A DNA stretch of 64,000 nt. Origin: Terriglobia bacterium. GTDB taxonomy: Bacteria > Acidobacteriota > Terriglobia > Acidiferrales > UBA7541. The translations under genes and the position numbers were made by a program. The notes under the pieces were generated by a model. That model was not told the DNA's origin. It worked only from the letters and a program-made list of their open reading frames with translations, and did no database searches. How positions within the stretch are numbered: the stretch's first letter is position 1; the number at the start of each line of letters is the position of its first letter. Location of the stretch: the NCBI GenBank assembly GCA_020072785.1, contig JAIQGG010000001.1, positions 310,001 through 374,000 of the forward strand, written 5' to 3'. Below, one piece after another: positions 24,617-36,021 of this stretch.

Positions 24617-25534
24617 ATGAAACATGCAGGTCTTGCATTTCTGCTCGGGATTTTTTTTGCCGTGAGCGCCAACGCTCAGTCCGCCGGTGCGCAGGCCGGT
24701 GCGCAAGCCAGTGGTCAAGCGTCGGTCCAGGAGGGCAAGAAAGATGTGCAGGCTTCCGGCAGCGCCTCAGCGGCTTCCTCCGCCTCGGCGCATGCCGGCA
24801 GGCAAAGCGCCTCACTCGCCAGCGGTACAACGATGAACGCCACGCTCGTCAGCTCTGTGGATTCGAAGAAGGCCAAGGCCGGCAATACCGTCGCAGCCCG
24901 GACCACCGAAGCCGTGAAGTCCGACGGGAAAGTGGTTCTGCCGAAGGGCACGAAGCTGGTCGGCCACGTCACGCAGGCCTCCTCCCGGGCAAAGGGCGAT
25001 TCCGAGTCCGCGCTGGCGATTCAATTCGACAAGGCCGTGCTGAAGAACGGCGAGGAAGTCGCACTGAACGTGTTGATTCAGGCGATCGCCGCGCCACAGC
25101 AGATGGCCGCTTCCACAGCGGATGAGGCTGGCTTCGCGGCGGAGGGTGGCGCCAGCGCCGGTAGTTATAGCGGCGGCCGCGGAGGCTTGCTCGGAGGCGC
25201 GGGTGGCACGGTCAACACCGCAGTGAACACCGCAGCCAGCACGGCGGGGCAGGTGGCTGGTGCGACCGACGCAACGCTCAACTCGACGGTGAATTCCACC
25301 GCGAACGTTGCCGGTGCGTCCCACGGAGCCGTCGGAGGACTGAACGCAGCAGGCCATCTCGCATCGAACAGCAAGGGCGTTTTCGGCTTGAACGGGCTGA
25401 ACCTGAACACGGCGGCGTCGAACAGCACGCAAGGCTCGGTCATTACGTCGGCCGGCAAGAACGTGCACCTCGACACCGGCACGCGCCTGTTGCTTGTTTC
25501 ACAAGCCCAGGCCAGCGCTCCACCGAAGCAGTAG
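24617..25534 (+). CDS. Secreted Ala/Ser/Gly-rich protein, function unknown
   Basis: 305 aa. AGGAGG at 24601-24606 and a signal peptide (residues 1-21, VSANAQ) fix the start at 24617. After a low-complexity Ala/Ser/Gln linker, residues about 70-165 form a compact domain (TTMNATLVSSVDSKKAKAG, then VVLPKGTKLVGHV). Its strand order and LPKGTKLVG turn recall the TrbI/VirB10 C-terminal beta-barrel, but the similarity is weak. The remainder is repetitive NTA/STA-rich sequence. Similar secreted proteins are frequent in acidobacteria. A strong terminator ends the gene, so it is a single-gene unit. Confidence 0.75.
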   Translation: MKHAGLAFLLGIFFAVSANAQSAGAQAGAQASGQASVQEGKKDVQASGSASAASSASAHAGRQSASLASGTTMNATLVSSVDSKKAKAGNTVAARTTEAVKSDGKVVLPKGTKLVGHVTQASSRAKGDSESALAIQFDKAVLKNGEEVALNVLIQAIAAPQQMAASTADEAGFAAEGGASAGSYSGGRGGLLGGAGGTVNTAVNTAASTAGQVAGATDATLNSTVNSTANVAGASHGAVGGLNAAGHLASNSKGVFGLNGLNLNTAASNSTQGSVITSAGKNVHLDTGTRLLLVSQAQASAPPKQ

Positions 25535-25559
25535 CTCAACCACCAACCATTCGTTGTGC

Positions 25560-25594
25560 AGGGGGCGCGCTCCAACGCCCCCTCTTTTCTTTTG
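25560..25594 (+). terminator. Strong intrinsic terminator of the secreted-protein gene
   Basis: AGGGGGCG and CGCCCCCT pair perfectly over 8 bp around an 8-nt loop, followed by CTTTTCTTTT. It lies 25 nt after the stop at 25534 and just ahead of the polA promoter. Confidence 0.88.
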
Positions 25595-25619
25595 CTTAGC
25601 AAAATGCTCGACCGCCCTT

Positions 25620-25628
25620 TGCTATACT
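25620..25628 (+). promoter_or_regulatory. Extended -10 promoter of polA, leaderless
   Basis: TGCTATACT, identical to the infC element, ends 7 nt before the polA ATG. Transcription would begin at about the A of the start codon. No Shine-Dalgarno is visible. Confidence 0.6.
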
Positions 25629-25635
25629 CGCCCGC

Positions 25636-28251
25636 ATGCCCGCTACGCCCAAAAAACTCTTCCTCGTGGACGCCATGGCGCACATCTACCGCGCCTTCTT
25701 CGCCCCCATGGACCGCCTGCGCACCGCTTCCGGCATGCCCACCAAAGTGCCCTTTCTTTTCGGCAACATCGTGCGCCGCTTGCTCAAGGACTATCAGCCG
25801 GACTACATCGGCATCGTCTTCGACACCAAGGCTCCGACCTTTCGCGACAAGCTGTTCGAAAAATACAAAGCCAAGCGCCCGCCCATGCCCGACGATCTCG
25901 CCGTGCAGCTCCCCTACGTGCGCCGCCTGTGCGAAGCCCTGCGCCTGCCCATCCTGGAATTCGACGGTTACGAGGCCGACGACGTGATCGGCGTGCTGGC
26001 CCGGCAAGCCGCGAAGAAACACCTCGAGGTCCTGCTGATTACCAACGACAAGGACATGCTGCAGCTCGTCGGCAACAGCATCCGTGTCCTGCGCACCGGC
26101 CCGGGCGGCGCCAAGGGCGACGTCGTCGTGGACCAAGCCGGGGTCGAGGAGATCCTCGGCGTCCCGCCGGAGAAGGTCATCGAGGTAATGGCGCTGATGG
26201 GCGACACCATCGACAACATTCCCGGAGCCAAGGGCATCGGCGAAAAGGGCGCCACGGAGCTGATCCGCAAATACGGCAGCGTGGAGAGTGCCCTGGAACA
26301 CGCCGGCGAAGTTTCCAACAAGCGCTACCGTGAAGCCCTGCAGCAGCAGCGCGAACAGGTCCTGCTCTCGAAGCAGCTGGCCACCATCTCTACCGACGTG
26401 CCGCTGGAGCTCGATCTGCACCTTCTCGAGCGGCGCGAGCCGGACCTCGCCGCGCTGCGCGAGCTCTACCGCGAGCTGGGCTTCACCTCGCTCCTCAAGG
26501 AGCTTGGCGCCGCCGCTACCGCTGCGCCCGCCGCCGGAGAAGCGCCGGCGGACTACGCACAACTTGCCTCCGCCGCCGGCTTCCGCGCCTATCTCGCGCA
26601 ACTTTCCGCCGCCAGGCCTCTCGCCGTCTGGCTGAATCTCGAAACGGGCGGTCGCGAAAGCGAAGGCTTCGGCACGCGCATCGTCTCCATCGAAGTCTCA
26701 CCCGGCGTGGGCGAAGGCCGCGCCGTCTGGCTCGACGAAAAAGGGGAAGCCCTGGCGGCGCTCGCTCCGTTTCTCGCCGATGCGCAGCGTCCGAAGATCG
26801 TCCACGATCCTAAGCTCTTCCAGCTGCTGGCCGGCCCGGTGGCCGGCATCCGCCACGCCACGCAGCTCTATTCCTATCTGCTGCGCCCCACCACCGCCAA
26901 TCACAACTTCGCCGACGTCGTCCTCCGCCACCTCAACGCCATGCTCACCAACGCGCCCGGCGAGCGCGCCGAGCTCCTGCACCGCCTGGCTCCGGTGTTG
27001 CGCGCGCAGGTCGAAGAGCAGCAGCTCGCCGCGGTCTACGAAACCATCGATCTGCCTCTCGCGCCGGTTCTCGCGGCCATGGAGCGCGCCGGCGTGCGCG
27101 TCGATCCCGCGGCGCTCGACGCCATGTCCCAGGCCATGGAGAAGGAAGTACGCCGCCTGGAGAAAGAGATCTGGGCGCTGGCCGGCGCGGAGTTCAACGT
27201 CAACTCCCCCGCGCAGCTCGCGGAAATTCTTTTCGACAAGCTCAAGCTGCAGCCGCCCGCGCGCCGCGGCAAGGCCAAAGCCCGCTCCACCGCCGCGGAC
27301 ATCCTCGAAGAGCTGCGCGCGCAGCACGAGTTGCCCGGCAAGATCATCGAGTACCGCGAAATCAGCAAGCTCAAATCCACCTACGTGGACGCGCTGCCCA
27401 AGCTCATTCACCCCGAAACCGGCCGCCTGCACACCAGCTTCAGCCAGACCGGCACGGCCACCGGCCGCCTCAGCTCCTCCGACCCCAACTTGCAGAATAT
27501 TCCCGTGCGCAGCGAGCTCGGCCGGCAGATCCGCGCGGCCTTTGCCGCGGAAAAAGGGAAACTGCTGCTCTCCGCCGACTATTCGCAGATCGAGCTGCGC
27601 ATCATGGCCCATTTCTCGGACGACCCCGTGCTGATCGAGGCCTTCCGCAACGGCGAGGACATCCATTCGCGTACCGCGCAGGAGGTCTTCGGCGTGGGCC
27701 CGCTGGCGCAGACCGCCGAGCACCGCCGCGCCGCCAAGGCCATCAACTTCGGCATCATCTACGGTCTTTCGGCCTTCGGCCTGGCGCAACAGCTGGGCAT
27801 CGAGCAGAAGGAGGCCGCGCAGTTCATCCACGCCTATTTCCAGCGCTATCGCGGCGTGAAGCAGTACCTCGACCGCATCCTCGAGGAGACCCGCAAGACC
27901 ACCCTGGTGAGGACGCTGTTCGGGCGCATCCGCCCCATCCCGGAGATCGCCTCGCCGCAGATGCAATTGCGCAACTTCGCCGAGCGCACCGCGCTCAACT
28001 CTCCGCTGCAGGGCACCGCCGCCGACCTCATCAAGCTGGCCATGATCGCCATCCACCGGCGCCTCGCCGCGGAAAAGCTGGAGGCGCGCATGATCCTCCA
28101 GGTGCACGATGAACTGCTCTTTGAAGCGCCGCACGGCGAGCTCGACCGCCTGCGCGCCCTCGTCCGCGCGGAGATGCAGAACGTTTACGCCCTGAAAGTG
28201 CCGCTGCTCGTGGACGTGAAGTCCGGTCCCAACTGGCGCGATATGCAATAG
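25636..28251 (+). CDS. polA: DNA polymerase I
   Basis: 871 aa. Domains: 5'-nuclease (about 1-290, with FVDAMAHIYRAFF-like N-terminus and EADDVIGVLA), 3'-exonuclease-like (about 300-460), polymerase (about 470-871). The polymerase has motif A SADYSQIELR, motif B with KAINFGIIYGLSAFG and motif C QVHDEL, all intact. The exonuclease site is degenerate: the DxE motif reads N334-L-E336, and the NLKYD-type motif reads DPKLF (391-395), losing its Asp. The enzyme probably fills gaps and removes primers but does not proofread. The start ATG sits 7 nt after a -10 box, so the mRNA is likely leaderless. Confidence 0.97.
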   Translation: MPATPKKLFLVDAMAHIYRAFFAPMDRLRTASGMPTKVPFLFGNIVRRLLKDYQPDYIGIVFDTKAPTFRDKLFEKYKAKRPPMPDDLAVQLPYVRRLCEALRLPILEFDGYEADDVIGVLARQAAKKHLEVLLITNDKDMLQLVGNSIRVLRTGPGGAKGDVVVDQAGVEEILGVPPEKVIEVMALMGDTIDNIPGAKGIGEKGATELIRKYGSVESALEHAGEVSNKRYREALQQQREQVLLSKQLATISTDVPLELDLHLLERREPDLAALRELYRELGFTSLLKELGAAATAAPAAGEAPADYAQLASAAGFRAYLAQLSAARPLAVWLNLETGGRESEGFGTRIVSIEVSPGVGEGRAVWLDEKGEALAALAPFLADAQRPKIVHDPKLFQLLAGPVAGIRHATQLYSYLLRPTTANHNFADVVLRHLNAMLTNAPGERAELLHRLAPVLRAQVEEQQLAAVYETIDLPLAPVLAAMERAGVRVDPAALDAMSQAMEKEVRRLEKEIWALAGAEFNVNSPAQLAEILFDKLKLQPPARRGKAKARSTAADILEELRAQHELPGKIIEYREISKLKSTYVDALPKLIHPETGRLHTSFSQTGTATGRLSSSDPNLQNIPVRSELGRQIRAAFAAEKGKLLLSADYSQIELRIMAHFSDDPVLIEAFRNGEDIHSRTAQEVFGVGPLAQTAEHRRAAKAINFGIIYGLSAFGLAQQLGIEQKEAAQFIHAYFQRYRGVKQYLDRILEETRKTTLVRTLFGRIRPIPEIASPQMQLRNFAERTALNSPLQGTAADLIKLAMIAIHRRLAAEKLEARMILQVHDELLFEAPHGELDRLRALVRAEMQNVYALKVPLLVDVKSGPNWRDMQ

Positions 28252-28309
28252 CCGCGGCGCAGCGGCCCGGCCGCCGCCGCGGCCCTTTCCGGAATTTCTT
28301 TCTTTTCTT
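28251..28309 (+). terminator. GC-rich terminator after polA
   Basis: GCCGCGGCG (28251-28259) and CGCCGCGGC (28275-28283) form a 9-bp stem with a 15-nt loop that starts at the last base of the stop codon. A loose T-rich tract (TTTCTTTCTTTTCTT) follows at about 28295-28309. Confidence 0.55.
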
Positions 28310-28387
28310 CCCCGGCGGCGCTTCCCGGACGTAGAATGCCCAGCAGGGGGCGTGACCTCGCGTCCGGGTCACCTGCCCGGGGAGGCA

Positions 28388-28894
28388 ATGATGCGTCACA
28401 TCTTCACCGTTTTCGCGGCCCTGGCACTGGCGGGGTTTGCGGGCTCGCGCATTCCACAGGAAAAACCGCAGGAGGCACCCGCAGCGGATTCGAAGATTCC
28501 TCCGGAGTATGCCAGCAAGACCAATCCTGTGAAGCCGACTCCCGCCGGCCTGGAAGAGGCGCGCCGCGTTTTCGGTTACGACTGCGAGATGTGTCATGGC
28601 AAGGACGGCAGCGGCAAAGGCGACCTTGCTGGGGAGATGAAGCTGGACATGCACGACTGGCGCAATCCCGCCACCCTCGAGAAGTATTCCGACGGCGATC
28701 TCTTCTACATCATCACCAAGGGCAAGGGCAAAATGGTGCCCGAGGGCGATCGCGTCAAGGAAGAGGTGCGCTGGCAGATGGTCAACTTCGTTCGCTCGCT
28801 CGCCAAGAAGGGCGGAGCGGAAGCCGCCAAACCGAAGGAGGAAACACCCCAGCCGTCTGCGGAAGCCGCCAAGCCGCCCGCCGCCCTGCGCTAG
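28388..28894 (+). CDS. Secreted class I cytochrome c (mono-heme)
   Basis: 168 aa. A hydrophobic N-terminal segment (residues about 3-20) serves as signal peptide or anchor. One heme-binding site, CEMCH, follows a YDCEMCHGKDGSGKGD pattern usual in small class I cytochromes, with a likely axial Met in GKGKMVPEG. The C-terminal tail is Ala/Pro/Lys-rich. The start at 28388 is supported by GGGGAGG a few bases upstream; the next codon is also ATG. It may carry electrons to an oxidase such as the one encoded at 41-45 kb, but nothing links it directly. Confidence 0.85.
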   Translation: MMRHIFTVFAALALAGFAGSRIPQEKPQEAPAADSKIPPEYASKTNPVKPTPAGLEEARRVFGYDCEMCHGKDGSGKGDLAGEMKLDMHDWRNPATLEKYSDGDLFYIITKGKGKMVPEGDRVKEEVRWQMVNFVRSLAKKGGAEAAKPKEETPQPSAEAAKPPAALR

Positions 28895-29013
28895 CTTGAG
28901 GCTGAAGACGGTCTGATACTTGCCATCCTGTCCCGGCTATTTCCGAGTGCTGCCGCAACCGCCGCGTTTGTGCTAGGCTTTCCTCTGATTATTCCATCAT
29001 TACGGAGGTTCCC

Positions 29014-29385
29014 ATGGCCCATGCGCCGCAATTTCTGAAGCTCGTCAATGATGCCAAGACGCGCATCAAGGAAACCAACGTCGCCGACGTCAAGCGCCGC
29101 ATGGACGCTGGCGAAAAGTTCCACCTCGTGGATGTCCGCGAGGAGAGCGAATGGACCCAGGGGTATCTCCCCGGCGCCGTGTACCTGGGCCGGGGAGTCA
29201 TCGAGCGCGACATCGAGCTGAAGATCCCCGACACCAGCGCCAAGCTAATCCTCTATTGCGGCGGCGGTTTCCGCTCCGCCCTGGTCGCCGACAATCTCCA
29301 GAAAATGGGTTACCACAACATCGAATCCATGGACGGCGGGTGGAAAGGCTGGATCGCCGCCGGTCTGCCCACGGCAAAAGGCTGA
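29014..29385 (+). CDS. Rhodanese-like sulfurtransferase domain protein
   Basis: 123 aa, a single rhodanese domain with no signal peptide, so cytoplasmic. The active-site loop is LYCGGGFRSA, with the persulfide Cys near residue 81, after the family's DVREESEW motif. Such small rhodaneses move sulfane sulfur from thiosulfate or protein persulfides. ACGGAGGT lies about 8 nt before the ATG. The last 50 bases of the gene have a second diverged copy at 31702-31757. Confidence 0.92.
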   Translation: MAHAPQFLKLVNDAKTRIKETNVADVKRRMDAGEKFHLVDVREESEWTQGYLPGAVYLGRGVIERDIELKIPDTSAKLILYCGGGFRSALVADNLQKMGYHNIESMDGGWKGWIAAGLPTAKG

Positions 29386-29795
29386 TCGAGAGGGCAGCCG
29401 CGCCGCCAGCGACCGCGTGCGATCTGTTGAGCGCTGCCGAAGTCCAGCAGATACTCGGCACACCCGGTCAGGTGCAGGACGCGAAGCCAGATTCGTGTCT
29501 CTGGTTCGCGCCCGTGAGACGAACGCTGTCGGTCCGCATCGACCAGGCGATCATCTCTGATCCCAAAAAGCAGTTGGCCATGCTTCGTTCGCCAGCTCAG
29601 AGGATGAGTCCGAAGCATACCTTTCAGGACGAGCCGACCGTAGGACCCCTCTCCTTCTCGGAGACGACCACGATCAGCGAGTGGCTGATCAAATTCGTGA
29701 AGGGCAAAAAAGTCGTCGTCATCAAAGTGGACGGCGCGCCCGGCGAGCTCGGCGCGGCCCGGGGGGCGGCCAAGCTGCTCTACGCGAAGATGTGA
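29340..29795 (+). pseudogene. Fragment of a DUF3558-like secreted protein
   Basis: The open frame from about 29385 to 29795 translates to a plausible domain beginning ACDLLSAAEVQQILG, the pattern at the start of DUF3558-like and related lipoproteins, and ends cleanly at a stop. It has no ATG of its own, no RBS and no signal peptide; the only in-frame GTG (29340) lies inside the rhodanese gene. The most likely reading is that the 5' end was lost when the sequence was joined to the rhodanese. A TTG start at 29427 would cut the conserved motif. Confidence 0.5.
29341..29396 (+). repeat. Direct repeat copy A (3' end of the rhodanese gene)
   Basis: 56 bp covering the last codons and stop of the rhodanese gene. 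46 of 56 positions match 31702-31757 by eye. Between the copies lie the DUF3558-like fragment and the lipoprotein gene. Confidence 0.7.
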
Positions 29796-30010
29796 GCCAA
29801 CATAGCTGGAAGCGCCTTTGTTTTTTCCCGCCAGGCGCCCCACCGGCCGGACTTGCGGGTGACGGCCAAGCGGATCAGCCGGATTCCCGACGCCGCACGT
29901 TTTGTAAAACCCGGGAAATACCAACTGGCTATTTTCAGCGTTTCCCTCTCCCGTGTTTCCCGGGAGCAGACGACGTTTCGAGAGGCACTTGCTCCTCTGC
30001 AAGCAGGTGA

Positions 30011-31504
30011 CTACTTGTCTCCGCACGCGTTGATGTCGGGATCCCGAATGGCGAAATCTTTCTTGAACAGCATAACTTCTTTATCTGCAGATTTGCGGCC
30101 CAGGATGTAGGCGTCTATATTGGCTTTGTATTCGAGCGTCATGCGGGAGAGCTTGCAGGGAATCATCGAAGCAGCGCCCGCGGCGGTAATCGTCAGGATG
30201 GCGACGTTCTGAACACTGGCGGACGCTTCTGTCTTAAACGTGGTCTCCATCTTCTTCTTGGCCCATTTGCCGGCAGCTGTGTTCGAAAGAAAGCCAGAGA
30301 TGGTATCCGCCAGCGAGGAAGGAAGAGCGCTGGTGAGCAGGTCCACAGTGGATTCCGTGCCAAGGCTGAGTGTGATTTTGGGCGCGGCCATTCCCAATAA
30401 GATGGCGTGGGGAGCGATGGAAACACTCAGAGAGTCACCAATGCTTCCGTCGCCGGAGATTGTGCCACTGGCAGAAGCTGCCCCGCTCTTGACCTGCACG
30501 CCCTCGTCGCCGTTATAAGAAACTTTGAAGGAACCCTTCATGGTTTCCTTTTTGCCGCCGAATCCGGGCTTCAGAATGAGGTTGGCATTGATGCTGAGGA
30601 CAAATGGAATACCGGCGACGGGAAATGGAATCTTGGCAATGGTGGGCAGCTTGATATTCGGCTTGTCCATTCCCGCCGTGCTGCCCTCGCCGCGCACCGC
30701 CGCGTAATCAATATTCAGCTCGCCGTTCATGCCGGAGTCGGTGTAGTTGAAATTGTCCGTTGAGCCATCCTGAATCTGCATGCTGGCGGAGCTGATGAAA
30801 TCCTTGAGGAAGCCTTTGGCGGAGAAACTGACGCCGAGACTGTCAATCTCCTTGGCCACAGAAAAGCCCATATCCAGGCGGTTGGGGGAAGGTGTTGCCT
30901 GGATGGTGTACTTCCAGTCATCCACCTTGCCGGAAAAATGAATGGCCGTGCCGCTGGCGTAGACCACGCCTTCCGCGCTGAGTCGTGTGGACATGGCAGA
31001 GAGACGCCCTGGAGAACCGGCAGCAGGCGCCGAGCTGGACGCATAGAGCGAACTGAACTTTATGGGAACGCTCCACTGAATCGTGCCCTTCTGGATGAGA
31101 TCGGTAAGGCCGGCGCGCTCCGTGTTGACTACGAAATGATTTTCGTACGTGGTCGTGGCCAAGACCTTGCGCACTGAAAGATTTTCCAGAAAAAGTACCT
31201 GGCCGGGCGATAGCGAGGCGATCTTGGCTTCGGGATTATCAAAAACAAAGACTGTGCCATCGGAACTGATACTCTTCAGGCTGCCCTTCCAGGAAGACTC
31301 GTCGATGCGGACCGTCTCCGGCGTGTAGGAAACGTCGAAAACCGTTCCCGGAAGATCGCGAAGATCCCGGAAAGGTTTTGTAGCCGCGGCGGAAGAAGAA
31401 CTCCCCCCGGCTGGGGCGGACGGCGCCTCTTTTTTGGAACAGGCCGAAAGTGACAGAAGAGCAAGAGCGCACAGCGAGACGAACTGCAATCGCATGGGTT
31501 TCAT
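30011..31504 (-). CDS. Large lipoprotein, function unknown
   Basis: 497 aa. A lipoprotein signal peptide with lipobox LSLSAC at about residues 16-21 follows the chosen ATG at 31504, which has GGAGAAG upstream; the longer frame to 31630 lacks this. After a Ser/Ala-rich linker the protein is rich in beta-strands (repeated alternating patterns such as GTVFVFDNPEAKIASL), with no catalytic motif I can recognise. A middle region about residues 230-340 resembles a beta-rich binding domain. It is probably anchored in the outer membrane. It is the only gene inside the direct-repeat-flanked segment apart from the fragment. Confidence 0.75.
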   Translation of the reverse strand: MKPMRLQFVSLCALALLSLSACSKKEAPSAPAGGSSSSAAATKPFRDLRDLPGTVFDVSYTPETVRIDESSWKGSLKSISSDGTVFVFDNPEAKIASLSPGQVLFLENLSVRKVLATTTYENHFVVNTERAGLTDLIQKGTIQWSVPIKFSSLYASSSAPAAGSPGRLSAMSTRLSAEGVVYASGTAIHFSGKVDDWKYTIQATPSPNRLDMGFSVAKEIDSLGVSFSAKGFLKDFISSASMQIQDGSTDNFNYTDSGMNGELNIDYAAVRGEGSTAGMDKPNIKLPTIAKIPFPVAGIPFVLSINANLILKPGFGGKKETMKGSFKVSYNGDEGVQVKSGAASASGTISGDGSIGDSLSVSIAPHAILLGMAAPKITLSLGTESTVDLLTSALPSSLADTISGFLSNTAAGKWAKKKMETTFKTEASASVQNVAILTITAAGAASMIPCKLSRMTLEYKANIDAYILGRKSADKEVMLFKKDFAIRDPDINACGDK

Positions 31505-31814
31505 CGAGAGCTTCTCCGTGCGGAAACACGCGTGGGAGCCAAGATGCGCACGAAGATAGCAAGCGAGATGGGGGGTGTCAATGAGGGCGGCACGGCGGAC
31601 GCCGCTACGAGATCCCGCCAACTTTTTCATGACTGGATACGCTCCCGGACAGATTCGGCTTCAGAATGAATCTTGGAGGACGGCAATGAAGTTTCGGAGG
31701 GCGAAAAGGCTGGCTCGCCGCCGGCCTGCCAACGGCAAGAGGCTAATCTAAAAGGCACTCTCCAAGAGAAGGGAAGAAGCGGGCCACTGGTCGCAGGCCC
31801 TGTGGGCGGGAAAT
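31505..31814. other. Spacer between the lipoprotein gene and tRNA-Asn
   Basis: 310 nt. It contains the lipoprotein 5' leader and the second rhodanese-end copy (31702-31757). I see no further gene. The plus-strand reading in the copy ends ...GWLAAGLPTARG and stop, so it is a relic of coding sequence without its body. Confidence 0.6.
31702..31757 (+). repeat. Direct repeat copy B (relic of a rhodanese 3' end)
   Basis: Second copy of 29341-29396. It would encode KGWLAAGLPTARG followed by a stop, against KGWIAAGLPTAKG in the live gene. Weaker similarity extends about 25 nt upstream (GAATC ... TGGA ... CGGC). No rhodanese core precedes it. Confidence 0.65.
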
Positions 31815-31890
31815 TGGCTGGGGCGGAAGGATTCGAACCTTCACCATCCTCATTAACAGTGAGGTGTCCTACCGGTTGGACCACGCCCCA
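31815..31890 (-). tRNA. tRNA-Asn (anticodon GTT)
   Basis: The minus strand folds as a 76-nt cloverleaf. The acceptor arms TGGGGCG/CGCCCCA pair perfectly, the anticodon arm reads CCTCA-CTGTTAA-TGAGG with GTT at the centre, and the T arm contains GGTTCGAATCC. The discriminator G and the CCA end are encoded. A TATATT about 51 nt upstream (31941-31946, minus strand) may be its -10 box. Confidence 0.96.
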
Positions 31891-32207
31891 GCAGCCACTG
31901 AAGAAACTTCTTCGAAAACTGCATCGCGAAGAATCCCCCTAATATATCACGACTTGCCCCCTTCAAACGAGCGTTTGCTGCGCGCATCATTGCGCCCGCG
32001 CCGTTGTCTGGCGCATTCCGCGCGCTGTTTTTCCGCGCTTTTCCGGGAACGAAACAGATACTTTGCCTCCGGGGTTGCAATCTGGAAAGTTTTATCGGAA
32101 ACTATCCGGTCTGTGGTCGCCGGGTTTTTGCGCTTCCCGGTCGCATGGGGTGGAGTTACGTATCACGCCCGCTGTTGGTGTGCTCCCCGCGCAAGCGCAA
32201 CGCAAAC
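31891..32207. other. Intergenic stretch before the act-cox operon
   Basis: 317 nt carrying the tRNA promoter region (minus strand) and the upstream region of the twelve-gene respiratory operon. I cannot point to a convincing sigma-70 promoter for actA. The frame before actA stays open to 32004, but its translation is not protein-like. Confidence 0.5.
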
Positions 32208-32867
32208 ATGGCACAGATTTTTCATCGCAGCTCGAACTTTATCGCCCGCGCCACTCTGGTCTTCGCATTGTCTGCGGGCGGCCTGGCCCTGGTGGTCATC
32301 GGCGCGATCGCGCGCTCTCCCTATAAGACCAACCAGAACGTGGCGCGCGAGCAGCCCGTGCAGTTCAGCCACAAGCACCACGTCGGCGACGATGGCATTG
32401 ACTGCCGCTACTGCCACACCTCGGTGGAATCTTCCGCGGTAGCCGGCCTGCCCCCGACCAAGACGTGCATGAACTGCCATTCGGTGCTCTTCAGCAACTC
32501 CGGCTATCTCGAGCCGGTGCGCGAGAGCTTCCGCACGGACCAGTCCATTGCCTGGGTCAAGGTGCACCGCCTGCCCGACTTTGTCTATTTCAATCACAGC
32601 ATTCATATCCGCAAGGGCGTCGGCTGCGCTTCCTGCCACGGCCCGGTCAACCAGATGCCTCTGATGTGGCAGGCTTCGCCGCTGCTGATGAGCTGGTGCC
32701 TCGATTGCCACCGCAATCCCGAGCTGAACCTGCGGCCCAAGAGCGAAATCTTCAACATGGATTGGAAAGCGCCTGCGAATCAGGCCGAACTCGGCAAGCA
32801 GCTGGCGGCGGAATACAAACTGCGCACGACGGCCGAGCTGATTAGCTGCTCGACCTGTCATCGCTGA
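32208..32867 (+). CDS. actA: Alternative complex III, pentaheme cytochrome c subunit ActA
   Basis: 219 aa. An N-terminal membrane segment (about residues 14-34) anchors a periplasmic domain with five CxxCH heme sites: CRYCH, CMNCH, CASCH, CLDCH and CSTCH. Five hemes match ActA of characterised ACIII complexes. It passes electrons from the quinol-oxidising core towards the ActE heme and the oxidase. The start at 32208 gives the usual short N-terminus; the RBS is weak. First gene of the operon; actB follows after 34 nt. Confidence 0.93.
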   Translation: MAQIFHRSSNFIARATLVFALSAGGLALVVIGAIARSPYKTNQNVAREQPVQFSHKHHVGDDGIDCRYCHTSVESSAVAGLPPTKTCMNCHSVLFSNSGYLEPVRESFRTDQSIAWVKVHRLPDFVYFNHSIHIRKGVGCASCHGPVNQMPLMWQASPLLMSWCLDCHRNPELNLRPKSEIFNMDWKAPANQAELGKQLAAEYKLRTTAELISCSTCHR

Positions 32868-32901
32868 GAAAAACGCCCGGAGAGAACGCAAAAGACACGG
32901 T

Positions 32902-36017
<3,116 letters not shown>

Positions 36018-36021
<4 letters not shown>

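Noticed and set aside
31815-31890. tRNA-Asn as an active integration site
   Set aside because: No integrase, no second copy of the tRNA 3' end in the window, and the neighbouring duplication uses rhodanese sequence.
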